Of a stretch of 64,000 nucleotides of DNA, positions 18,251 to 28,151 are shown piece by piece. A program made the translations under genes and the position numbers. Position 1 is the stretch's first letter, and each line of letters begins with the position of its first letter. The notes under the pieces were generated by a model, which saw only the letters and a program-made list of their open reading frames with translations, made no database searches and had not been told where the DNA came from. Origin of the DNA: Afipia massiliensis. GTDB lineage: Bacteria > Pseudomonadota > Alphaproteobacteria > Rhizobiales > Xanthobacteraceae. Where the stretch lies: assembly GCF_014203115.1 (NCBI RefSeq), contig NZ_JACHIJ010000004.1, positions 593,566 to 657,565 of the forward strand, read 5' to 3'.

Positions 18251-18294
18251 CCCCGCCGGACGGTTTTGATGAAACCGTTCCGATGGGGCTTTTT
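18251..18294 (+). terminator. Terminator-like hairpin directly in front of pheS
   Basis: CCCC...GGGG outer stem and GGACGGTTT/AAACCGTTCC inner stem with a TGATG loop, followed by CTTTTTCC; the pheS ATG at 18298 comes four bases later. A second small hairpin GGGGCG TAA GCGCCCC lies at 18211-18226. Placed between rplT and pheS, this is an attenuator or partial terminator separating ribosomal protein from synthetase expression. Confidence 0.65.
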
Positions 18295-18297
18295 CCA

Positions 18298-19380
18298 ATG
18301 TCCGACCTCGCCAAACTCGAAACCGAAATTCTGGGCGCGATAGAAGCGGCTTCCGATGAAGCTGCGCTGGAAACCGTGCGCGTTGGCGCGCTCGGCAAGA
18401 AAGGCTCGATTTCCGCGCTGCTCGCAACGCTCGGCAAGATGTCCCCGGACGAGCGCAAGACCGAAGGCGCGAAGATCAATCTCGCCAAGGACACGGTCAC
18501 CGAAGCGCTGACCGCGCGCCGTGACATCCTCAAGAACGCTGCGCTCGATGCGCGGCTCGCCTCCGAGACCATCGACGTCACGCTGCCGACGCGCGAGACG
18601 CCGTCCGAGCAGGGCCGCATTCATCCGCTCACCCAGGTGATGGACGAACTCACCGCGATCTTCGCCGACATGGGCTTCTCCATCGCCGAAGGTCCGGACA
18701 TCGAGACTGACGACTACAATTTCACCAAGCTGAACTTCCCCGAAGGCCATCCGGCGCGGGAAATGCACGACACGTTCTTCTTCAACGCCAAGGAAGACGG
18801 ATCGCGCCCGCTGCTGCGCACCCATACCTCGCCGGTGCAGGTCCGCACCATGTTGTCGCAGAAGCCGCCGATCCGCGTGATCTGCCCGGGCCGCACCTAT
18901 CGCATCGACAGTGACGCGACCCACACGCCGCAATTCCATCAGGTCGAAGGCCTCGTGATCGACAAGGGTTCGCATCTCGGCCACCTGAAATGGATTCTCG
19001 CGGAATTCTGCAAGGCGTTCTTCGAGGTCGATAACGTCAACATGAAATTCCGTCCGTCGTTCTTCCCGTTCACCGAGCCGTCGCTGGAGGTCGATATCCA
19101 GTGCCGCCGCGACAAGGGCGAGATCCGGTTCGGCGAAGGCGAGGATTGGCTGGAGATTCTCGGCTGCGGCATGGTGCATCCGAACGTGCTGCGTGCCTGC
19201 GGCATTGATCCAGACGTCTATCAGGGCTTCGCCTGGGGCATGGGCATCGATCGCATCGCGATGTTGAAGTACGGCATCAACGATCTGCGCCAGATGTTCG
19301 AGAGCGATACACGCTGGATCAATCACTACGGCTTCAAGCCGCTCGATGTCCCGACGCTGGCGGGAGGGTTGAGCACGTGA
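18298..19380 (+). CDS. pheS: Phenylalanyl-tRNA synthetase alpha subunit
   Basis: 360 residues. PheS supplies the catalytic class II core of the alpha2-beta2 enzyme that charges tRNA-Phe. The N-terminal coiled coil is [20 protein letters not shown]; motif 2 region [41 protein letters not shown] and motif 3 [22 protein letters not shown] are intact. I prefer ATG 18298 over ATG 18283 because the latter lies inside the terminator-like stem. In this genome the pheT gene is not adjacent: a DUF559 cassette separates them. Confidence 0.96.
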   Translation: MSDLAKLETEILGAIEAASDEAALETVRVGALGKKGSISALLATLGKMSPDERKTEGAKINLAKDTVTEALTARRDILKNAALDARLASETIDVTLPTRETPSEQGRIHPLTQVMDELTAIFADMGFSIAEGPDIETDDYNFTKLNFPEGHPAREMHDTFFFNAKEDGSRPLLRTHTSPVQVRTMLSQKPPIRVICPGRTYRIDSDATHTPQFHQVEGLVIDKGSHLGHLKWILAEFCKAFFEVDNVNMKFRPSFFPFTEPSLEVDIQCRRDKGEIRFGEGEDWLEILGCGMVHPNVLRACGIDPDVYQGFAWGMGIDRIAMLKYGINDLRQMFESDTRWINHYGFKPLDVPTLAGGLST

Positions 19381-19402
19381 TGCTGGCAATGATCACGGAC
19401 AA

Positions 19403-19441
19403 CCCCCTCTCCCGCTTGCGGGGGAGGGCTGGGGAGGGGGC
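19403..19441. repeat. Left inverted repeat of the DUF559 cassette
   Basis: CCCCCTCTCCCGCTTGCGGG followed by GGAGGGCTGGGGAGGGGGC. Its reverse complement matches 19821-19857 with about three differences. The internal CCCGC TT GCGGG is itself a hairpin. It starts about 23 bp after the pheS stop. Confidence 0.85.
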
Positions 19442-19442
19442 A

Positions 19443-19886
19443 ATGGTTGATGAACCGAAGCGGCCTGTCTGGAAAACAACGAGCGCAGCGCGTGAGAGTG
19501 CTCGCCGTCTGCGTCGTACGCTGACCGACGCTGAGCGTGTGATGTGGAATGAGTTACGCGCTCATCGGCTGAATGGTGCAAGCTTTCGACGGCAAAAGCC
19601 TATCGGGCCCTTCATCGTCGACTTTGTCTGTGACGCTGCAAAGCTCATTATTGAGATCGACGGCGGGCAGCACTATGAGCCGGAAGGCGTCGAGAGCGAC
19701 GCACGGCGAGATCGTTATTTGGTGGCCGAAGGATACGACGTTTTGCGCTTCAGCAATCATGATGTCCTGACCAACAAAGCGGGCGTGCTCGAAACCATTA
19801 TTTCCGCATTACAGGCAAAAGCCCCCTCCCTACCCTCCCCCGCAAGCGGGGGAGGAGAAGAAATTGAGGGCGGAGACGCATCATGA
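19443..19886 (+). CDS. DUF559 (Vsr-like) endonuclease-fold protein
   Basis: 147 residues. [60 protein letters not shown] and [21 protein letters not shown] are the DUF559 family, related in fold to Vsr and other PD-(D/E)XK nucleases; the candidate metal ligands are the Asp of IVDF and the Glu/Asp of IEIDGGQH. The target is unknown. The gene is carried between near-identical inverted repeats inserted between pheS and pheT; its C-terminus ([12 protein letters not shown]) is encoded by the right repeat, and its stop overlaps the pheT start (ATGA). ATG 19443 is the first start after the left repeat. Confidence 0.88.
   Translation: MVDEPKRPVWKTTSAARESARRLRRTLTDAERVMWNELRAHRLNGASFRRQKPIGPFIVDFVCDAAKLIIEIDGGQHYEPEGVESDARRDRYLVAEGYDVLRFSNHDVLTNKAGVLETIISALQAKAPSLPSPASGGGEEIEGGDAS
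19821..19857. repeat. Right inverted repeat of the DUF559 cassette
   Basis: GCCCCCTCCCTACCCTCCCC followed by CGCAAGCGGGGGAGGAG, the near-exact reverse complement of 19403-19441. It lies within the 3' end of the DUF559 reading frame, 26 bp before pheT. Confidence 0.85.
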
Positions 19887-22303
19887 AATTCACTTTCTCC
19901 TGGCTGAAAGAGCATCTCGACACCGACGAGCCGCTCGAGAAGATCGCCGACAAGCTCACCATGATCGGGCTCGAGGTCGAACACCTCGACGACAAGGCGA
20001 AGGCGCTGGCGCCCTTCACGATTGCGCGCGTCATTTCCGCCGAGCAGCATCCCAACGCGGATCGTCTGCGGGTGTGCATGGTAGATACCGGCGACGGCGG
20101 CGCGCCGGTGCAGGTGGTCTGCGGCGCGCCGAATGCGCGTGCTGGTCTTGTCAGCGTATTCTCGCCGCCCGGCACCTACATTCCGGGCAAGGACATCACG
20201 CTCGGCATCGGCACCATTCGCGGCGTCGAAAGCCGCGGCATGCTGTGCTCGGCGGCCGAGTTGCAACTCTCCGAGGACCACGACGGCATCATGGAGTTGC
20301 CGGCGGATGCGCCGCTCGGTGCGCCTTATGCGCAGTGGGCGAACCTCGGCGACGCGGTGATCGAAATCAATCTGACGCCGAACCGTCAGGACTGCACCGG
20401 CGTGCATGGCATCGCGCGCGATCTCGCCGCCGCCGACATGGGCAAGTTCAAGGACCCTGCGCCGAAGCAGATCAAGGGCGAATTCCCTTGTCCTGTACAG
20501 GTGACCATCGAAGACGAGAAGCTCTGTCCAGGCTTCGCGCTGCGCCTTGTGCGCGGCGTCAAGAACGGCCCCTCGCCGGAATGGCTGCAGCAGCGCCTGA
20601 CATCCATCGGTCTGCGCCCGATCAATGCGCTGGTGGACATCACCAACTTCATGACCTTCGACCGCGCGCGTCCGCTGCATGTGTTCGACGCCAAAAAGGT
20701 GACGGGCAACCTCACCGTGCGCCGCGCCCGCAACGAGACCGTCGTCGCGCTCGACGGCAAGACCTACGCACTCGACGACACGATTTGCGTGATCGCCGAT
20801 GAGCGCGGCGTGGAATCCATCGCGGGCATCATGGGCGGCGAAGCCTCGGGCTGCGACGAGAACACCACCGACGTGCTGATCGAATCGGCGCTGTGGAACG
20901 AGATCAACATCGCCCAGACGGGCCGCAAGCTCGGCATCAATTCCGACGCGCGCTATCGCTTCGAGCGCGGCGTCGATCCGGCCTTCATGGTGCCGGGCCT
21001 TGAGATGGCGACCAGGCTGGTAATGGATCTCTGCGGCGGTTCCCCGTCGGAGATCGTGGTTGCCGGCCGGGCGCATGGCGACGACCGCATCATCGAGTTT
21101 CCGATCACGGAAGTGAAGCGGCTGGCCGGCATCGATGTGCCGCTGCCTGAGATCAAGCGGATTCTCGCCCATCTCGGCTTCATGGTCGCGGGCGCAGGCC
21201 CGGTCGTGAAGGTCGCGGTGCCGTCATGGCGCAGCGACGTGCACGGCAAGGCCGACATCGTCGAAGAGATCGTGCGCATTGTCGGTGTCGACAGCGTGCC
21301 GCTGACGCCGTTCGAGCGCGGCGACGCGCCGCGCAAGCCGGTGCTGACCCAGCTTCAGTTGCGCACCCGCCGCGCCAAGCGTGCGCTAGCGGCGCGCGGC
21401 ATGCTAGAGGCGGTGACATGGTCGTTCGTTTCCAAAACGCAGGCTGACCTGTTCGGCGGCGGCCAACCCGAATTGACGCTGGCCAATCCGATTGCATCGG
21501 ATCTCTCCGACATGCGGCCTTCCCTGATCGCGGGACTCGTGGCCGCGGCACAGGCCAATGCGGATCGTGGTTTCGCTGACGTGGCGCTGTTCGAGGTCGG
21601 ACAGATCTTCAAGGGCGACCGCCCCGAAGACCAGTTCATGGCGGCGAGCGGCGTGCGCCGCGCGCTGGCCTCCGCAAAGGGCACCGGCCGTTACTGGTCC
21701 GGCTCGGCGACTGTCGATACGCTCGACGCCAAGGCCGATGCACTCGCTGTGCTGGCCGCAGCCGGCGCACCGATGCAGGGGCTGCAGGTCGTCTCCAGCA
21801 GCGAATCGAAGAACTTCCCGGCATGGCTGCATCCCGGCCGCTCCGGCGCGATCCAGATCGGACCGCAGAACGTGCTGGGTTATTTCGGCGAGTTGCATCC
21901 GCGCGCGTTGGAATCTCTGAAGGCCGACGGCCCGCTGGTGGCGTTCGAAGTCATCCTTGAGCGGATTCCCGACGCCAAGGCCAAGCCGACCCGCGCCAAG
22001 CCGCTCTTGGAGCTGTCGCCGTTCCAGCCGGTGTCGCGTGACTTCGCCTTCATCGTCGATCGCAGCGTCAAGGCCGGCGACATCGTCCGCACCGCGCAAG
22101 CTGCCGACAAAAAGCTGATCACCAATGTCACCGTGTTCGACGTCTATGAAGGCAAGGGCATCGACGAGGCCAAGAAGTCCATCGCCATCGCAGTCACGCT
22201 GCAGCCGCGCGAAAAGACCCTGACCGATCAGGAGATCGACGCGGTGGCTTCGAAGATCGTCGCGGACGTCACCAAGAAGACCGGCGGCGCGCTGCGGGGA
22301 TAG
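19883..22303 (+). CDS. pheT: Phenylalanyl-tRNA synthetase beta subunit
   Basis: 806 residues, normal length. [20 protein letters not shown] starts the protein; the tRNA-binding OB domain (about 39-150) has [17 protein letters not shown] and [11 protein letters not shown]3/B4 editing domain: [29 protein letters not shown]5 and the class II-like core follow ([19 protein letters not shown]), and the C-terminal anticodon-binding FDX-ACB domain contains [20 protein letters not shown] and [12 protein letters not shown]. The ATG overlaps the DUF559 stop, so translation may be coupled to the inserted gene. Confidence 0.97.
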   Translation: MKFTFSWLKEHLDTDEPLEKIADKLTMIGLEVEHLDDKAKALAPFTIARVISAEQHPNADRLRVCMVDTGDGGAPVQVVCGAPNARAGLVSVFSPPGTYIPGKDITLGIGTIRGVESRGMLCSAAELQLSEDHDGIMELPADAPLGAPYAQWANLGDAVIEINLTPNRQDCTGVHGIARDLAAADMGKFKDPAPKQIKGEFPCPVQVTIEDEKLCPGFALRLVRGVKNGPSPEWLQQRLTSIGLRPINALVDITNFMTFDRARPLHVFDAKKVTGNLTVRRARNETVVALDGKTYALDDTICVIADERGVESIAGIMGGEASGCDENTTDVLIESALWNEINIAQTGRKLGINSDARYRFERGVDPAFMVPGLEMATRLVMDLCGGSPSEIVVAGRAHGDDRIIEFPITEVKRLAGIDVPLPEIKRILAHLGFMVAGAGPVVKVAVPSWRSDVHGKADIVEEIVRIVGVDSVPLTPFERGDAPRKPVLTQLQLRTRRAKRALAARGMLEAVTWSFVSKTQADLFGGGQPELTLANPIASDLSDMRPSLIAGLVAAAQANADRGFADVALFEVGQIFKGDRPEDQFMAASGVRRALASAKGTGRYWSGSATVDTLDAKADALAVLAAAGAPMQGLQVVSSSESKNFPAWLHPGRSGAIQIGPQNVLGYFGELHPRALESLKADGPLVAFEVILERIPDAKAKPTRAKPLLELSPFQPVSRDFAFIVDRSVKAGDIVRTAQAADKKLITNVTVFDVYEGKGIDEAKKSIAIAVTLQPREKTLTDQEIDAVASKIVADVTKKTGGALRG

Positions 22304-22319
22304 GCTGGCATCGACTGTT

Positions 22320-22432
22320 CGTCATTGCGAGCCAACGGGTCGGCGCAAAGCGCCGCCCCGATGAGACACCGCGAAGCAATCCAGAAAGCCAGAGATTGGA
22401 TTGCTTCGCCGCTTACGCTCCTCGCAATGACG
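22320..22432. repeat. REP-like inverted repeat (CGTCATTGCGAG type)
   Basis: Outer arms CGTCATTGCGAG / CTCGCAATGACG and inner arms GCGAAGCAATCCA / TGGATTGCTTCGC. It lies between convergent pheT and the FkbM methyltransferase gene. A second full copy of the same family is at 46206-46287, and a partial one near 16247. Confidence 0.85.
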
Positions 22433-22471
22433 ATTGAATTGCGCACGGAACACCCGGTCGCAAACAGACGA

Positions 22472-23431
22472 TCAGGGCGCGTTTCGGCTCCCAAGCAAGG
22501 TCTGGGCGTGAAGCGAGAGACGCCGGCCGACATAGGTTGCGATCTGCCGCCAGCCGATATGATGTTCAGCTGGAACAATCTCGTCCGCCGACGGAACAAT
22601 GACGAGACCTTCGAGAACCTCGGCGACCCGCTCATTGTTTGTCATCACGAGATCATCGATACAGCCGCGAGCGACCATGCGGTCGTGCACAAAGCGCGCG
22701 GCCTGACCGGCGTTAATTCTTCGCGCCCGGTCGGGCGAGAAGGGATCAATCGCGAACACGAAGCGGAATTTCCGGACCAGTGACTCGGCGAATTCGATCG
22801 GATCGATTCTCGAATACGCCACGAGACACCACAGGTTGAACTCCATGTGGATGATCGGAGCAAACCTTTCGATTGTCTGAGCCGCTCCCTCCAGAACACC
22901 GCTCTCGAACCCTTCGACATCGATTTTGATGAGATCGACGCGCTTGAGTGCTCTCGACGCCACGAAGTCATCGATCGAAGCCGCCGGGACATCGCAACCA
23001 CGGCCATCAGTTGTGATGTGACCGTAGGCGGCGTCTTCGAAAAATCTGACCGTGCCCGGCTTCGCCGCGACCGCGAGATTGAGCGGGCTTACATTGTTAA
23101 GTCCGTTCAGCGCGACATTGGCCTTGAGCGCCGCGAACACGCTCGGCCCGGGCTCAAACGCATAGACCTGTCCGTTCGGCACATGCTGGCTGAACACGGC
23201 GGACGTGGTGCCGATATTGGCGCCAACGTCAAGCACAACGCCCGCCGGATCCGTCAGCAGCGCCGCGCAGACCCGGTCAAGATCATCATGGATGTCGTCG
23301 ACGAGCGCGTCGAAATACCTGTCACTGTCGCCGGACCCGACCATGTCGAGCGAAGCGCGGCCGATGCGAAGACGTTTCATGCGGTGAATGTGGCACGGCG
23401 GCAAAACCGTTTCCAGACGGCAGCCCGTCAT
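22472..23431 (-). CDS. FkbM family SAM-dependent methyltransferase
   Basis: 319 residues. SAM motif I is GVVLDVGANIGTTSAVFSQH, the acidic loop YAFEPGPSVFAALKANVALNG and the FkbM signature DLIKIDVEGFESGVLEGA are all present. FkbM proteins O-methylate polyketides, glycans or glycolipid headgroups; the acceptor here is unknown and no glycan cluster surrounds it. The ATG at 23380 (MKRLRIGRASLDMVG) is an alternative start; neither start has a clear ribosome binding site. It follows the amine oxidase gene by 31 bp on the same strand. Confidence 0.88.
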   Translation of the reverse strand: MTGCRLETVLPPCHIHRMKRLRIGRASLDMVGSGDSDRYFDALVDDIHDDLDRVCAALLTDPAGVVLDVGANIGTTSAVFSQHVPNGQVYAFEPGPSVFAALKANVALNGLNNVSPLNLAVAAKPGTVRFFEDAAYGHITTDGRGCDVPAASIDDFVASRALKRVDLIKIDVEGFESGVLEGAAQTIERFAPIIHMEFNLWCLVAYSRIDPIEFAESLVRKFRFVFAIDPFSPDRARRINAGQAARFVHDRMVARGCIDDLVMTNNERVAEVLEGLVIVPSADEIVPAEHHIGWRQIATYVGRRLSLHAQTLLGSRNAP

Positions 23432-23462
23432 ACACTGATCGTCGCTGTCGCGCGGGCAAGTT

Positions 23463-24899
23463 TCAGTTGCGCGGCCAGTTCAGGCCGCGCCCGCCGGGAG
23501 ACGCCGGTTCAGCGCGCGACTGCGTGCGCTTCGGCTTCTTGCCGGATTTCTCGGCGACCGGCGCATCCTTCAGCGCGCCGATCTTGCGCAAGGCTGCCTC
23601 CGCAGCGCGCTCACCGGATTCCCATGCACCGCCGACAGTGCCCCACTGGGTTTCATGCGCGGCGTCGCCTGCAAAAAACAGACTGCCCAGCGGCTCCATC
23701 AGAACCTTGCGCGCCGGTTGGCCACCGGGCGACGCCGCCGACATCGCGCCGAACACATAAGGCATATCGTTCCAGCGCGTCGCAGTGGTGCGCTTCACAA
23801 TGTTCCTCACGTCCGCGCCGAACAGTTTGGTCAACCAGTCGGTGGCGAACGCCACCATGGCGGCCTCGCCGCGCGCGGACAATTCCGCGCCGAACGAACC
23901 GGCGACATCGACCTGGCACAGCGACGAGCCGCCGAGATTGGCGAGCAGGAAGCCGGTGCTGCGGTCGGTGCTTTGTTCGATCACGATATCGTCGCGCGAC
24001 AGACCAAGCGGATTGCCCGGCAGTTCCAGCGCGATGTGATCGTAGCTGCCGAGCGTGAGCTTCGACGCCGCATCCTGCTGACGCTTCGGAAGGTCCGGTG
24101 CAAACTTGATCTTGCCCGACAGCAGCGCGTTGGTGGACGCGGTCATGATGACGGCCTTCGCGGTGATGGTGCCGCCCGTCGTTTCGACCTGCGCGTCGCG
24201 CCCGCTCCAGACGATGCGCGTCACCGGCGTCGACAGCACAACGGGGAGTCCTTCGCCCAACTTCGCGATCAGCGCGCCCAGACCTTGACGGCAGGCCGAC
24301 GGCCCGTCGCGCTGCGCCATCGTCACGAGATCGAGCGCGGAGAGATCCTTCAGATCTTTTCCCGTCGCCATCGCACCAAGCAGGAAATCCGTCGTGCCCG
24401 CCCACACACCCAGATCCTTCGGCAATCCTGCTGCGGCCGGCATATCGGCCTTGCCGCGCACGGCATCGCCCATCGCGCGGTTGGCGCGCACCAGCGTGGC
24501 GAGAAAATCCTCAGCTTCGCCTGCGCGCGCGTTGCGGCGGCCGATCCGGATGCGCTGACCACGCGGCGCAGGAAGCAGGTCCATACCGACACCGCGCGCC
24601 AGTTTCGCGATCGGACTGGTCTCGGTGTTGTAGAGCCAGCGCGCACCGCGGTCGAACGGCACATCGAACGCGGTCGCGTCGGTCACGCAGCGCCCGCCAA
24701 CCGCGGAAGCCGCCTCGATCACCACCACCTTGCGGCCGGCGGCGGCAATGCGGCGCGCAGCGGCAATACCGGCCGCGCCTGCGCCGATCACCACCACCTC
24801 GGCATCGCGCGGAACGGGAGCCGCCCATGCGCGCGACACGATCGGCAACAGCGCCAATGCCGCCGAGCCGGCCAGAACATCGCGCCGGGTAATTGTCAT
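23463..24899 (-). CDS. Flavin monoamine oxidase family protein, Tat-exported
   Basis: 478 residues. The N-terminus TRRDVLAGSAALALLPIVSRAWA is a twin-arginine signal. The FAD-binding dinucleotide motif VVVIGAGAAGIAAARRIAAAG is followed by VVVIEAASAVGGRCVTD, and the FAD C-terminal motif LFFAGDAAHETQWGTVGGAWESGERAAE is intact. The family oxidises amines to imines/aldehydes with release of H2O2, here probably in the periplasm. Substrate unknown. A basic Pro-rich tail (KKPKRTQSRAEPASPGGRG) is unusual. It is divergent from the YiiX-like gene. Confidence 0.9.
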   Translation of the reverse strand: MTITRRDVLAGSAALALLPIVSRAWAAPVPRDAEVVVIGAGAAGIAAARRIAAAGRKVVVIEAASAVGGRCVTDATAFDVPFDRGARWLYNTETSPIAKLARGVGMDLLPAPRGQRIRIGRRNARAGEAEDFLATLVRANRAMGDAVRGKADMPAAAGLPKDLGVWAGTTDFLLGAMATGKDLKDLSALDLVTMAQRDGPSACRQGLGALIAKLGEGLPVVLSTPVTRIVWSGRDAQVETTGGTITAKAVIMTASTNALLSGKIKFAPDLPKRQQDAASKLTLGSYDHIALELPGNPLGLSRDDIVIEQSTDRSTGFLLANLGGSSLCQVDVAGSFGAELSARGEAAMVAFATDWLTKLFGADVRNIVKRTTATRWNDMPYVFGAMSAASPGGQPARKVLMEPLGSLFFAGDAAHETQWGTVGGAWESGERAAEAALRKIGALKDAPVAEKSGKKPKRTQSRAEPASPGGRGLNWPRN

Positions 24900-25092
24900 G
24901 TCATGGTTTCCGAAATTCGACCAAAAATGGGAACTTCACGCGAACTTGCCGCATCAGAGGCCTTGCGGCAACGGTCATGGTGAATGTTTGATTATTCCGC
25001 CGCTCTGTGCATGAACTAAATTGAAATCGCTTCCGACAACAATAAGGGAAGACAAAAGCGGCCAGAACGTGCCGCGACCTGGGGAGAGGACC

Positions 25093-25977
25093 ATGGGCTT
25101 CGTGCTCGATACCGTCGGCAAGATCATCGCCGGATACCTTCAGAAGGAGGTTCCGGGCTATGAACCCTTTACGCCGAGCGATCCGGAGCGGCTGCGCGGA
25201 CTGGTCGAGCCCGGCGACGTGCTGCTGGTCGAAGGCAACAACCGCGTCTCCGGCATCATCAAGTATCTCACGCAATCGACGTGGTCTCATGCCGCGCTTT
25301 ATGTCGGCCCGATCGACGGCGCGACCGAGCCCGACGGCGAACCGCATGTGCTGATCGAAGCCAATATCGGCGAAGGCGTCACCTCCGCGCCGCTCTCGAA
25401 ATACTATCCCTATCACACCCGTTTGTGCCGCCCGGTCGGACTGTCCTATGAGGACCGCACCACGGTGTGCCGTTATGCGATCAACCGCATCGGCTTCGGC
25501 TACGACACCAAGAATATTCTCGACCTGATGCGCTACCTCATTCCGCTGCCGGTCCCGCAGCGCTGGCGGCGGCGCATGATCTCGCTGGGGTCGGGAGATC
25601 CGACCAAGATCATCTGCTCGGCGCTGATCGCGCAGGCCTTCGGCGCGGTGCGCTATCCAATCCTGCCAAAAATCACGCAGGCCGCGAGCCGCCAGGCGCG
25701 CCGCGAAATCCTGCACATCCGCGATTCTTCGCTCTACATGCCGCGCGACTTCGACATCTCGCCCTACTTCGAGATCGTCAAGCCGACCATCGTCCGCGGT
25801 TTCGATTACACGGCGCTGCACTGGGCCGACACGACAAAGCCGTCCCCGGAGGTGACGGACGAAGCTGATCCCTTTCCAGAGGGAATCTTCGAAACGCCGG
25901 AAGCGCCGCTCGCGCCTGTTGCGCCGTTTGAGGAGGCTTCGCAGGGGCGCCGGAAGGCGCGTGACCTCGCGGCCTGA
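25093..25977 (+). CDS. YiiX/YebB-like NlpC/P60-family (permuted papain fold) protein
   Basis: 294 residues from ATG 25093, chosen because GGGGAGAGGA ends just before it. LVEPGDVLLVEGNNRVSGII, the His in STWSHAALYVGP, HVLIEANIGEGV and the Cys in KIICSALIAQAFG give the circularly permuted papain order His-Glu-Cys seen in YiiX/YebB. These enzymes are amidases or thioesterases acting on lipids, peptidoglycan or conjugated proteins. No signal peptide is visible. The Pro/Glu-rich C-terminus is probably disordered. Confidence 0.82.
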   Translation: MGFVLDTVGKIIAGYLQKEVPGYEPFTPSDPERLRGLVEPGDVLLVEGNNRVSGIIKYLTQSTWSHAALYVGPIDGATEPDGEPHVLIEANIGEGVTSAPLSKYYPYHTRLCRPVGLSYEDRTTVCRYAINRIGFGYDTKNILDLMRYLIPLPVPQRWRRRMISLGSGDPTKIICSALIAQAFGAVRYPILPKITQAASRQARREILHIRDSSLYMPRDFDISPYFEIVKPTIVRGFDYTALHWADTTKPSPEVTDEADPFPEGIFETPEAPLAPVAPFEEASQGRRKARDLAA

Positions 25978-26051
25978 TCGAGACTCCGATCTCGAACGAA
26001 GCGGATAACGAATCCGCTCGCGCGGCCAGCGGGAGCGCGCGGCGAACGCTC

Positions 26052-28151
26052 CTAGACAAACCAGAAATCGTCCGGACCAAAGTTGGTCAGCGTCGCCTTC
26101 TGGATTTCAACAGAGCTATGCTCATCGCGCGTGATGACAACGCTGGTGCCAACCTGACTCATATGTGATTGCACGGCTGCGAAATCGGCAAATACCGATT
26201 TGTCGAACTGAATGACGTCCTCGGTGCCGAAGCCGTCGTGGAACTGGCCGACGATGTCTTTGCCGAAGTTCGCTGCGAACACGAACGTGTCGCTGCCGTT
26301 GCCGCCGTGCAGATAGTCATTGCCCGCACCGCCGGTCATCACGTCGTTGCTGTTCTCGCCGAACAGATAATCATTGCCGGTGCCCCCACGGAGCAGGTCG
26401 TTGCCGTCACCGCCATACATCTTGACCGTTTCCGGTCCTCCCGTCAGCGTATCCTGACCAGCGCCGCCATAGATGACATCCTTGCCGCCGCCTCCGGCGA
26501 TGGAGTCATTGCCATCATCGCCGTGGAGCTTGTCATCGCCCAATCCTCCGCTGATGGAATCATTACCCGCGCCACCATGAATGACATCCTGCCCCGGGCC
26601 GCCTTCAAGCGCGTCATCGTCGGTGACCGATCCGAAGAACATGTCCTGCCGGCCGCTCGTATCGTAATGGATCGCCTTGTTCTGATAGAGATTCCATGTG
26701 CCGGGCGAACTGGGATTGACGCCGTCCGCAGCCGTCAGATGTTCGCCGTTCACAGCGATATCCTTGATGTAAAGATTGCGGTCGCCGCCGCTGGTCACCT
26801 GGTCATTGACGAATGCGAAATCGAGACTCACCACGCTCGCCGGATTCTGAAAGGTGAAGCTGTAGGTCTGATACTCGGATGGATTGGCCGCGGCGTGGAA
26901 TTCGACGGTATCGCCAACCGGCTGGCCGTTGACCAGCACCTGCATCTTTGCCCCGACGCCATCGACCAGCGGGCTAAAGCCGGTCACGGTGATGGCGGAG
27001 GTCTCGAGTCGTGGAATCACATCGGGTCCGCCGCTGATTGTATCGTTGCCGCCGCCGCCACGAATGACGTCATTGCCGACGCCACCGGACAACACGTCAT
27101 TCCCGCCGCCGACGTCGATCAGATCGGCCGACGGCGATCCCGCGATCGTCAGTCCCGGCGGCTGATGCTGTCCGCCGAACCAGTCTGTGATGAGCTGCCC
27201 GGCAGGCTTGCCCATCGGCGAGTAGCCCGTGGGCGAGTAGGCATTGTCCGGGTCCCAGTCCCAGATGTGCGCGCCCTTGAACCAGCTCCCGCCATGCGCA
27301 CCCCACACCTGAAAGAACGCATCGAATGCATCGCGCTGTTCCTGCACATCCTGCGTGCTGCTTCCGGTCCACCCTCCAGGCGCGATATTGGTGCCATCGA
27401 CGCTGCGATAACCGGTTTCGGTGAACAGCAACGGCTTGCCGTGTTCCACAGCGAGCGCGTGCATGAATTCCACCGGCGACTTGTGATCCATCGCGGCGGC
27501 CCAGTAATCGTTGGCCGACACGTTGTTCCATGCCGCAACCATCTCATCCACGGTCGGGTCCGTCTTGGTGGTCAGCGGCGGATACGCGTTGACTCCGATC
27601 ACGTCGACCTGGTCCCAAAAACCGACATGGATCGCTTCATCGGTGGCCGCGCCATAGGTCAGTTCACCGTGATAGACGGACCGCAAGGAATCGACGAGAT
27701 CGGCCCAGTAGCCGCGATACTGCTCGCCCGACAGTTTGCTCAACTCGTTGCCGATCGAGAGCATTTCCACGCCCGATTGCTCGGCGATGCGCGCGAGATC
27801 CAGCATTTCCGCCTTGTAGGAGGCGAAAAAAGCGCCGACGTCGCTCGGCCTGAGTTCGTGCGCACTTGTTCCATCGAGGCCGCTCAACATCGGCTTGAGC
27901 AGAACGGACAGGCCCAGCGCATGAGCATCGGCGATTGTGGCGGCGATAATCGCGTCGCTTTCTGTCTTGCCGGGATCGGCAATCACCTCATTCGAGGTCA
28001 TGCTGGCGGTAAAAAGCCGGGGTGCTATCGAGATCGCGTTGGCGTTTGTCGCCGCCAGACCCTGCATCGCGCTCTGCGCGGCACCCGTACGAAACTCGCC
28101 ATTCCAGTCGGATTTGAATCCAAATCCCTGAATATCGAAGACACCTGCCAT
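26052..28151 (-). CDS. RTX glycoside hydrolase (GH113-like TIM barrel) with carbohydrate-binding module, type I secreted
   Basis: 699 residues from ATG 28151, chosen because GGAG lies 7 bases upstream. Residues 1-320 form a TIM-barrel glycosidase: SIGNELSKL gives the acid/base Glu136 and LLFTETGYRS the nucleophile Glu245, as in GH113/GH5-like beta-mannanases (clan GH-A). RTX repeats follow (GGGNDVLSGGVGNDVIRGG), then a beta-rich module resembling Ca-dependent xylan-binding CBMs (ITVTGFSPLVDGVGAKMQVL, IKDIAVNGEHL), then about ten more GGxGxDxxx repeats (GGAGNDSISGG, GGTGNDYLFGE) and a C-terminal segment ending FWFV. There is no Sec signal, so type I secretion is inferred; no T1SS genes are in the window. 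Confidence 0.87.
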   Translation of the reverse strand: MAGVFDIQGFGFKSDWNGEFRTGAAQSAMQGLAATNANAISIAPRLFTASMTSNEVIADPGKTESDAIIAATIADAHALGLSVLLKPMLSGLDGTSAHELRPSDVGAFFASYKAEMLDLARIAEQSGVEMLSIGNELSKLSGEQYRGYWADLVDSLRSVYHGELTYGAATDEAIHVGFWDQVDVIGVNAYPPLTTKTDPTVDEMVAAWNNVSANDYWAAAMDHKSPVEFMHALAVEHGKPLLFTETGYRSVDGTNIAPGGWTGSSTQDVQEQRDAFDAFFQVWGAHGGSWFKGAHIWDWDPDNAYSPTGYSPMGKPAGQLITDWFGGQHQPPGLTIAGSPSADLIDVGGGNDVLSGGVGNDVIRGGGGNDTISGGPDVIPRLETSAITVTGFSPLVDGVGAKMQVLVNGQPVGDTVEFHAAANPSEYQTYSFTFQNPASVVSLDFAFVNDQVTSGGDRNLYIKDIAVNGEHLTAADGVNPSSPGTWNLYQNKAIHYDTSGRQDMFFGSVTDDDALEGGPGQDVIHGGAGNDSISGGLGDDKLHGDDGNDSIAGGGGKDVIYGGAGQDTLTGGPETVKMYGGDGNDLLRGGTGNDYLFGENSNDVMTGGAGNDYLHGGNGSDTFVFAANFGKDIVGQFHDGFGTEDVIQFDKSVFADFAAVQSHMSQVGTSVVITRDEHSSVEIQKATLTNFGPDDFWFV

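Noticed and set aside
18269..18343. Possible pheS leader peptide with several Phe codons (MKPFRWGFF)
   Set aside because: It begins inside the terminator stem and runs into pheS, so it cannot act as a classical attenuator peptide.
17755..19389. 544-codon open frame antisense to rplT and pheS
   Set aside because: Complement of conserved genes; no independent support.
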